Source: DATDMG01 sp036518955
GTDB taxonomy: Bacteria > Actinomycetota > Actinomycetes > Actinomycetales > Kineosporiaceae
Length of the DNA stretch: 10,777 bases
Direction of reading: 5' to 3'
NCBI GenBank assembly: GCA_036518955.1
Contig: DATDMG010000003.1
Coordinates: 1 to 10,777, forward strand
This document shows, piece by piece, positions 6,091 through 10,777 of this stretch. Numbering within the stretch: position 1 is the stretch's first letter; each line of letters begins with the position of its first letter. The translations under genes were made by a program, and so were the position numbers. Under the pieces are notes generated by a model. The model ran no database searches. It was not told the origin of the DNA and saw only the letters and a list, made by a program, of their open reading frames with translations.

Positions 6091-6169
6091 GCCGTCCGAA
6101 CGGCCGCGGAACCACAGAGCCCGGGTGAACCTGCCCCGGAGCGCCGCGCAACGAGCATGAGGGAGCACG
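6091..6169 (+). promoter_or_regulatory. rpsO 5' leader, possible S15 autoregulatory RNA
   Basis: The leader contains a GCCGT/ACGGC stem with a CCGA loop (6091-6095 with 6100-6104) and a CCGGG/CCCGG stem with a nine-base loop (6121-6125 with 6135-6139), followed by the ribosome binding site AGGGAG (6160-6165), four bases before the ATG at 6170. S15 is known to repress its own mRNA in several bacteria through leader structures that differ between lineages. Whether this leader binds S15 is inference. Confidence 0.35.
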
Positions 6170-6439
6170 ATGGCACTCGACGCCGCCACCAAGCAGAGAA
6201 TCATGGCTGAGTACGCGACCACGCAGGGTGACACCGGTTCTCCCGAGGTCCAGGTCGCGATGCTCACCCAGCGCATCAAGGACCTGACCGAGCACCTCAA
6301 GGAGCACAAGCACGACCACCACAGCCGCCGTGGCCTGCTCATCCTCGTCGGCCAGCGTCGGCGGCTGCTGCAGTACCTGCAGCGCACCGACATCACCCGG
6401 TACCGCTCGCTGATCGAGCGGTTGGGCCTGCGTCGGTGA
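6170..6439 (+). CDS. rpsO: 30S ribosomal protein S15
   Basis: S15 binds the central domain of 16S rRNA (helices 20-22) early in 30S assembly and forms an intersubunit bridge. The 89-residue protein is exactly the usual length. It contains GDTGSPEVQVAMLT (20-33), the R-I-K-D-L-T-E-H-L helix, the KHDHHSRRGLL rRNA-binding loop (47-57), GQRRRLLQYL and the YRSLIERLGLR C-terminus. The ATG at 6170 follows a strong AGGGAG ribosome binding site. It stands alone between a terminator-like region and the pnp leader, with its own promoter candidate, in the widespread rpsO-pnp order. Confidence 0.98.
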   Translation: MALDAATKQRIMAEYATTQGDTGSPEVQVAMLTQRIKDLTEHLKEHKHDHHSRRGLLILVGQRRRLLQYLQRTDITRYRSLIERLGLRR

Positions 6440-6445
6440 CCTCCG

Positions 6446-6526
6446 CGCGGCTGTGACGCTCCCTGGGAGGCCGCGGTCCCGCTGTCCGGGCCGGGGTCCC
6501 CGGGTGGCGGCTGGGCCCGTCCCAGC
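6446..6526 (+). terminator. Stem-loop cluster after rpsO, candidate terminator/processing region
   Basis: Three structures follow the rpsO stop: CGCGGC (6446-6451) pairs with GCCGCG (6470-6475) and encloses CTCC/GGAG (6459-6462 with 6466-6469); CCGGG (6491-6495) pairs with 6499-6503; GCTGGG (6510-6515) pairs with CCCAGC (6521-6526) over a CCCGT loop. None is followed by a T-tract. In other bacteria this spacer holds the rpsO terminator and a processed pnp leader; the same role here is plausible but unproven. Confidence 0.4.
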
Positions 6527-6642
6527 TCAGAACACCATCAACCTGACCACATCGAGTGACGAGGAGCGGCGAGGCCAGCGCGCACCGGTCCTCGGTAGTG
6601 GCTCCCGGGGCCCACGTCCCGAGCGCCTCGATCGAAGACCGG

Positions 6643-6648
6643 TACCAT
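6643..6648 (+). promoter_or_regulatory. Candidate pnp promoter -10 element
   Basis: TACCAT fits the TANNNT -10 pattern and lies 44 bp before the pnp ATG. No convincing -35 was found 16-19 bp upstream. It overlaps the right arm of a distant 7-bp complement (ACCGGTC 6584-6590 with GACCGGT 6637-6643). Read-through from rpsO may instead supply pnp. Confidence 0.3.
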
Positions 6649-6691
6649 CCGCGGCCCGCCCGCTCCGATGGAGAACGGAGGGGTACCCCGC

Positions 6692-8962
6692 ATGGAGGGT
6701 CCCGAGATCACGTACGCCGAAGCCCTGATCGACAACGGGAGTTTCGGCACCCGGACCGTGCGGTTCGAGACGGGCCGGCTGGCCCGCCAGGCCGCCGGGT
6801 CCGCCGCCGTCTACCTGGACGGGGAGTCCATGCTCCTGTCGGCCACCACGGTCGGCAAGCAGCCGAAGGAGCAGTTCGACTTCTTCCCGCTCACCGTCGA
6901 CGTCGAGGAGCGGATGTACTCGGTGGGGCGGATCCCCGGCTCGTTCTTCCGCCGGGAGGGGCGCGCCAGCACCGACGCCGTCCTCACCTGCCGTCTGATC
7001 GACCGTCCGCTGCGGCCCTCGTTCGTCAAGGGGCTGCGGAACGAGGTGCAGGTGGTCGTCACGGTGCTGTCGCTCAACCCCGACGACCTCTACGACGTGG
7101 TGGCGATCAACGGCGCCTCGCTGTCGACCCAGCTCGCCGGCCTGCCGTTCAGCGGGCCGATCGGCGGCGTCCGGGTGGCCCTGATCGACGGGCAGTGGGT
7201 GGCGTTCCCGCGGCACGCCGAGCTGGAGCGCGCGGTCTTCGACATGGTCGTGGCCGGCCGCGTCGTGACCGGTGCGGACGGCTCCGAGGATGTCGCAATC
7301 ATGATGGTTGAGGCCGAGGCGACCGAGGCCGCCTGGGACCTGGTGAAGAACGCCGGCGCCACCGCTCCTACCGAGGAGATCGTGGCGCAGGGCCTGGAGG
7401 CCGCCAAGCCGTTCATCGCGACGCTGGTCCGGGCCCAGCTGCAGGTCGCTGAGAAGGCGGCCAAGCCCACCGCCGAGTTCCCGCTGTACCCGGACTATCT
7501 GCCGGACGTCTACGAGGCCGTGGCCGACGTGGTGCGCGATGATCTCGCGGCCGCGCTGACCATCGCCGGCAAGCCCGAGCGCGAGAACCGGCTGGACGAG
7601 CTCAAGGACGCCGTCCGCACCCAGCTCGCCGAGAAGTTCGCCGGCCGGGAGAAGGAGATCTCCGCGGCGTACCGTGCGGTCACCAAGAAGCTGGTCCGGC
7701 AGCGGATCCTCCGCGACAAGATCCGTATCGACGGTCGCGGGGTGGCGGACATCCGCACGCTCTCCGCCGAGGTGGAGGTCGTCCCGCGGGTGCACGGCTC
7801 GGCGTTGTTCGAGCGCGGCGAGACCCAGATCCTCGGGGTCACCACTCTGAACATGCTGCGGATGGAACAGCAGCTCGACACGCTCGCCCCGGAGACACGC
7901 AAGCGGTACATGCACAACTACAACTTCCCGCCCTACAGCACCGGGGAGACCGGCCGGGTCGGGGCGCCCAAGCGCCGCGAGATCGGGCACGGCGCGTTGG
8001 CCGAGCGGGCGCTGGTGCCGGTGCTACCGACGCGGGAGGAGTTCCCGTACGCGATCCGGCAGGTGTCGGAGGCGCTGGGCTCGAACGGCTCGACCTCCAT
8101 GGGCTCGGTCTGCGCCTCCACGCTGTCGCTGCTGAACGCGGGCGTCCCGCTGCGGGCCCCGGTGGCCGGCATCGCGATGGGCCTGGTCTCCGACACCGTC
8201 GACGGGGCGACCGAGTACGCTGCGTTGACGGACATCCTGGGTGCTGAGGACGCCTTCGGCGACATGGACTTCAAGGTCGCCGGCACCTCCGAGTTCGTCA
8301 CGGCCATCCAGCTGGACACCAAGCTCGACGGCATCCCGGCGTCCGTCCTGGCCGGTGCCCTGACCCAGGCCCGCCAGGCGCGGCTGCACATCCTCGACGT
8401 GATGGCCGAGGCCATCGACCGCCCCGACGACATGTCGCCGTTCGCCCCGCGCGTCATCTCGGTGAAGGTGCCCGTCGACAAGATCGGCGAGGTCATCGGC
8501 CCCAAGGGCAAGATGATCAACCAGATCCAGGACGACACCGGCGCGGAGATCTCGATCGAGGACGACGGCACGGTCTACATCGGCGCGACCGACGGACCGT
8601 CCGCCGAGGCCGCCCGCAGCGCGATCAACGCGATCGCCAACCCGACGATGCCTGAGGTGGGCGAGCGTTACCTGGGCACCGTGGTGAAGACGACCACGTT
8701 CGGCGCCTTCGTCTCGCTGCTGCCGGGCAAGGACGGCCTGCTGCACGTCAGCGAGATCCGCAAGATGGTCGGGGGCAAGCGGGTGGAGAACGTCGAGGAC
8801 GTGCTCGCGGTGGGACAGAAGGTCCAGGTCCAGATCTCCGCGATCGACCAGCGCGGCAAGCTGTCCCTGGTGCCGGTGCTGCCGGACGGCGAGGGTCAGG
8901 CTGCGGGGTCGGCCGGCGACGACGCCGCACCGGCGCAGGAGCCTGCCGGGATGAACGCCTGA
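6692..8962 (+). CDS. pnp: Polynucleotide phosphorylase (guanosine pentaphosphate synthetase type)
   Basis: PNPase degrades RNA 3'-5' by phosphorolysis. Actinobacterial homologues were also described as GPSI for guanosine pentaphosphate synthesis. The 756-residue protein has all domains in order: first RNase PH domain (FRREGRASTDAVLTCRLIDRPLRPSF), an all-helical linker (about 245-325), second RNase PH domain with the phosphate-binding GSTSM (466-470) and DILGAEDAFGDMDFKVAG, in which D520 and D526 match the E. coli catalytic Asp486/Asp492. A KH domain with GPKG at 603-606 and an S1 domain (about 656-728) follow, then a short acidic tail. The ATG at 6692 is preferred over the in-frame ATG at 6668 because the strong GGAGGGG (6677-6683) lies between them, eight bases before 6692. 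The next gene starts one base after its stop. Confidence 0.98.
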   Translation: MEGPEITYAEALIDNGSFGTRTVRFETGRLARQAAGSAAVYLDGESMLLSATTVGKQPKEQFDFFPLTVDVEERMYSVGRIPGSFFRREGRASTDAVLTCRLIDRPLRPSFVKGLRNEVQVVVTVLSLNPDDLYDVVAINGASLSTQLAGLPFSGPIGGVRVALIDGQWVAFPRHAELERAVFDMVVAGRVVTGADGSEDVAIMMVEAEATEAAWDLVKNAGATAPTEEIVAQGLEAAKPFIATLVRAQLQVAEKAAKPTAEFPLYPDYLPDVYEAVADVVRDDLAAALTIAGKPERENRLDELKDAVRTQLAEKFAGREKEISAAYRAVTKKLVRQRILRDKIRIDGRGVADIRTLSAEVEVVPRVHGSALFERGETQILGVTTLNMLRMEQQLDTLAPETRKRYMHNYNFPPYSTGETGRVGAPKRREIGHGALAERALVPVLPTREEFPYAIRQVSEALGSNGSTSMGSVCASTLSLLNAGVPLRAPVAGIAMGLVSDTVDGATEYAALTDILGAEDAFGDMDFKVAGTSEFVTAIQLDTKLDGIPASVLAGALTQARQARLHILDVMAEAIDRPDDMSPFAPRVISVKVPVDKIGEVIGPKGKMINQIQDDTGAEISIEDDGTVYIGATDGPSAEAARSAINAIANPTMPEVGERYLGTVVKTTTFGAFVSLLPGKDGLLHVSEIRKMVGGKRVENVEDVLAVGQKVQVQISAIDQRGKLSLVPVLPDGEGQAAGSAGDDAAPAQEPAGMNA

Positions 8963-8963
8963 C

Positions 8964-10319
8964 GTGCGGGGAGTTCTGCTCCCGCTGAATGCCGCGGGAA
9001 CCGCTGACGACGTGATCGCCGGGGAGGAGAGCGGCGCGTACGTGCGCCGCTCCGTCCTGGCCGGTGGGGTCCGGGTACTCACCGAGGCCATGCCGGGCCT
9101 GCGCTCGGCCACCTTCGGGTGCTGGGTCGGTGTCGGTTCCCGGGACGAGGCCGACGGCCACCACGGCTCGACCCACTTCCTGGAGCACCTGCTCTTCAAG
9201 GGGACGGCCCGGCGGAGCGCGATGGAGATCGCGTCCGCGTTCGACGCCGTCGGTGGCGAGGCCAACGCCGTGACCGGCAAGGAACACACCTGCTACTACG
9301 CTCGGATCCTGGACGACGACCTCGAGCTCGCCGTCGACGTCCTGACGGACATGGTGACCTCGGCGACGCTGGCGCCGGACGACGTGGAGAGCGAGCGCGG
9401 GGTCATCCTCGAAGAGCTCGCGATGAACGACGACGACCCCAGCGACGTCGTCCACGAGCGGTTCGCGGAGCTGGTGCTGGGCGAGCACCCGCTGGGTCGC
9501 CCGATCGGCGGCACGGTCGACACGATCGAGGCGGTCGGCGCGGACGACATCGCGGCGCACTACCGGCGCCACTACACCGCGCCCGGTCTGGTGATCACGG
9601 CTGCCGGCGGGCTGGATCACGAGGACCTGTGCGGCACGGTCGCGGAGCACCTCGGCCGATCGGGGTGGTCGCTGGATCCGGCTGCGGCGCCGATGCGGCG
9701 GCGCCCGGTGACGTCGGAGGTGACCGGGGCGCCGGTGGGCCGTGTGCTCGTCGTCCGGCGTCAGATCGAGCAGGCCAACGTCGTCCTGGGGACGACCGGG
9801 CTGACCGCCACGGACCCGCGACGGTACGTGATGTCGGTGTTGAACTCCGTCCTCGGGGGCGGCATGAGCAGCCGGCTGTTCCAGCAGATCCGGGAGCAGC
9901 GCGGGCTGGCGTACTCGGTGTACTCGTTCGCCAGCGGCCATTCCGACAGCGGCTACTTCGGCCTCTACGCCGGCTGCGCGCCGAGCAAGGTCGACGAGGT
10001 GGTGATCCTGCTGCGGGCGGCTCTGGAGGACCTGGCCGCCGACGGCGTCACCCACGACGAGCTGCAGCGGGCCCACGGGCAGATCTGTGGTGGTCTGGTG
10101 CTGGGCCTGGAGGACTCCGGGTCGCGGATGTCCCGGCTGGGAAAGGCCGAACTGGTGCACGGCGAGTTCGTCGGGCTCGATGCCTCCTTGGAGCGGGTGC
10201 GGGCAGTGGACGCCGAGCAGGTCCGGACGTTGGCGGTCGAGCTGGCAGCCCGCCCGCGCTCGCTGGCGGTCGTCGGCCCCTTCGACGTCGACCGCTCCTT
10301 CCCGGCGATCGAGAGCTGA
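8964..10319 (+). CDS. pepR: M16 family zinc metallopeptidase (PepR-like)
   Basis: This belongs to the pitrilysin/MPP-like M16 family, with the inverted zinc motif HFLEH (H71, E74, H75) in an HFLEHLLFKGT context. The third ligand is expected at E151 in VILEELAMNDDDP, about 76 residues on. The C-terminal half has GGGMSSRLF (298-306) and LAYSVYSF, supplying the R/Y pair (R304, Y317). Both halves lie in one chain of 451 residues, close to Mycobacterium tuberculosis PepR (Rv2782c), which also lies next to pnp (gpsI). The physiological substrate is uncertain. The GTG at 8964 lies one base after the pnp stop, suggesting translational coupling, though it has no good ribosome binding site. In-frame GTGs at 9012 and 9042 are alternatives; GGGGAGGAG lies 13 bases before 9042, which would give a protein starting V-R-R-S-V-L. 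No signal peptide is visible. Confidence 0.94.
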   Translation: MRGVLLPLNAAGTADDVIAGEESGAYVRRSVLAGGVRVLTEAMPGLRSATFGCWVGVGSRDEADGHHGSTHFLEHLLFKGTARRSAMEIASAFDAVGGEANAVTGKEHTCYYARILDDDLELAVDVLTDMVTSATLAPDDVESERGVILEELAMNDDDPSDVVHERFAELVLGEHPLGRPIGGTVDTIEAVGADDIAAHYRRHYTAPGLVITAAGGLDHEDLCGTVAEHLGRSGWSLDPAAAPMRRRPVTSEVTGAPVGRVLVVRRQIEQANVVLGTTGLTATDPRRYVMSVLNSVLGGGMSSRLFQQIREQRGLAYSVYSFASGHSDSGYFGLYAGCAPSKVDEVVILLRAALEDLAADGVTHDELQRAHGQICGGLVLGLEDSGSRMSRLGKAELVHGEFVGLDASLERVRAVDAEQVRTLAVELAARPRSLAVVGPFDVDRSFPAIES

Positions 10320-10340
10320 CCACGGAACCAGGGAGGTGCG

Positions 10341-10777
10341 ATGGGCAACCTGCGGGTGGCGGTGATCGGGGCGGCCGGACGAATGGGCCGGCAGGTCTGT
10401 GCGGCGGTCGAGGCTGCCGACGACCTCGAGCTGGGCCCCCGGATCGACGTCGGCGACGATCTGGCGGCGGTCGCGGCGGCGGACGTCGCCGTCGTGTTCT
10501 CGGTGCCGGACGTCGTCGTCGAGCACACCCTGGCGTGCGTCCGGGCCGGCGTCCACGCGGTCGTCGGCACCACCGGGTGGGACTCCGCGAAGCTGGACGT
10601 CGTCCGCACCGCGCTGGCGGACGCGCCGGACGTCGGCGTCCTGGTGGCCCCGAACTTCGCCCTCGGCGCGGTCCTGCTCATGCGCTTCGCGGCCCTGGCT
10701 GCTCGTCACTACGAGTCGGTGGAGGTCATCGAGCTGCACCACCCGGACAAACTGGATGCACCGTCCGGTACGGCGCG
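10341..10777 (+). CDS. dapB: 4-hydroxy-tetrahydrodipicolinate reductase, 3'-truncated by the window
   Basis: DapB reduces 4-hydroxy-tetrahydrodipicolinate with NAD(P)H in the lysine/diaminopimelate pathway, supplying peptidoglycan and lysine. The first 145 codons are present of about 245. Motifs seen are the Rossmann GAAGRMG (10-16), GTTGW (76-80), APNFALGAVLLM (103-114) and ELHHPDKLDAPSGTA (131-145), which includes the active-site histidine pair H133/H134 and lysine K137. Where many homologues have V-D-F-T, this one reads V-V-F-S (51-54). The ATG at 10341 follows GGGAGG (10331-10336) by four bases and lies 21 bases past the M16 gene, so it is probably co-transcribed with it. The open frame runs off the right edge. 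Confidence 0.96.
   Translation, partial: MGNLRVAVIGAAGRMGRQVCAAVEAADDLELGPRIDVGDDLAAVAAADVAVVFSVPDVVVEHTLACVRAGVHAVVGTTGWDSAKLDVVRTALADAPDVGVLVAPNFALGAVLLMRFAALAARHYESVEVIELHHPDKLDAPSGTA

Noticed and set aside
4437..6176. 579-codon open frame on the minus strand opposite ribF and the small membrane gene
   Set aside because: It is Arg/Pro/Gly/His-rich, matches no family I know, runs antisense to a certain ribF and crosses intergenic hairpins. Long antisense frames are expected at this GC content.
6156..6209. Short ORF (ATG at 6156) overlapping the rpsO start out of frame
   Set aside because: It has only 17 codons and no ribosome binding site of its own, and its first bases form the rpsO ribosome binding site.
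6453..6728. 91-codon open frame in the rpsO-pnp spacer
   Set aside because: It has no ribosome binding site, an Arg/Pro-biased composition, crosses hairpins and overlaps the pnp start out of frame.
6527..7990. 487-codon open frame on the minus strand opposite pnp
   Set aside because: Antisense shadow of the pnp coding strand with no family signature.
8748..10742. 664-codon open frame on the minus strand opposite the M16 peptidase
   Set aside because: Antisense shadow of pnp, the M16 gene and dapB; no recognisable domain.
1..10777. A novel defence, mobile or biosynthetic system
   Set aside because: Every confident gene is a conserved housekeeping gene in a typical order. No transposase, integrase, CRISPR repeats, toxin-antitoxin pair or composition break was seen.

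Overview
This window is an ordinary but well-preserved stretch of the translation, RNA-processing and riboflavin-cofactor locus of a very high-GC Gram-positive bacterium, almost certainly an actinomycete (Actinomycetia). The evidence is the strong G/C preference at third codon positions, the GTG starts, the Gly/Arg/Pro-rich N-terminal region of IF-2, the actinobacterial sequence flavour of RibF (starts V-Q-R-W), PNPase and RbfA, and the downstream order pnp, M16 protease, dapB, which resembles the arrangement known from mycobacteria and streptomycetes. I cannot place the genus from the sequence alone. All confident genes lie on the plus strand. The long minus-strand open frames are GC-driven shadows.

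Layout: (1) 1-2477, 3' part of infB (translation initiation factor IF-2), with repeat-encoded low-complexity sequence at the left edge. (2) 2581-2877, a DUF503/YlxP-family small protein. (3) 2997-3479, rbfA (30S maturation factor). (4) 3476-4381, truB (tRNA pseudouridine-55 synthase), overlapping rbfA by ATGA. (5) 4502-4783, a probable 93-residue two-helix membrane protein of unknown role. (6) 4893-5876, ribF (bifunctional riboflavin kinase/FAD synthetase), followed by a strong hairpin. (7) 6170-6439, rpsO (ribosomal protein S15), with a probable promoter. (8) 6692-8962, pnp (polynucleotide phosphorylase / GPSI). (9) 8964-10319, an M16 zinc metallopeptidase (pepR-like). (10) 10341 to the right edge, the first 145 codons of dapB (dihydrodipicolinate reductase).

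The first block (infB, ylxP, rbfA, truB) serves 30S assembly, initiation and tRNA modification and looks like one transcription unit. It is interrupted by a perfect 14-bp inverted repeat after infB and by two C-rich, G-poor spacers. ribF and rpsO are separated by about 290 bp that hold a terminator-like hairpin and an extended -10 promoter candidate. rpsO and pnp are separated by 252 bp holding several hairpins, a weaker promoter candidate and a strong ribosome binding site. pnp, the M16 protease and dapB are tightly spaced and probably co-transcribed.

I found no mobile element, CRISPR array, tRNA, rRNA or defence system, and nothing that looks like a new multi-gene system. The items most worth a second look are the inverted repeat after infB, the small membrane protein between truB and ribF, the rpsO leader, and the repeat-coded N-terminal region of IF-2.
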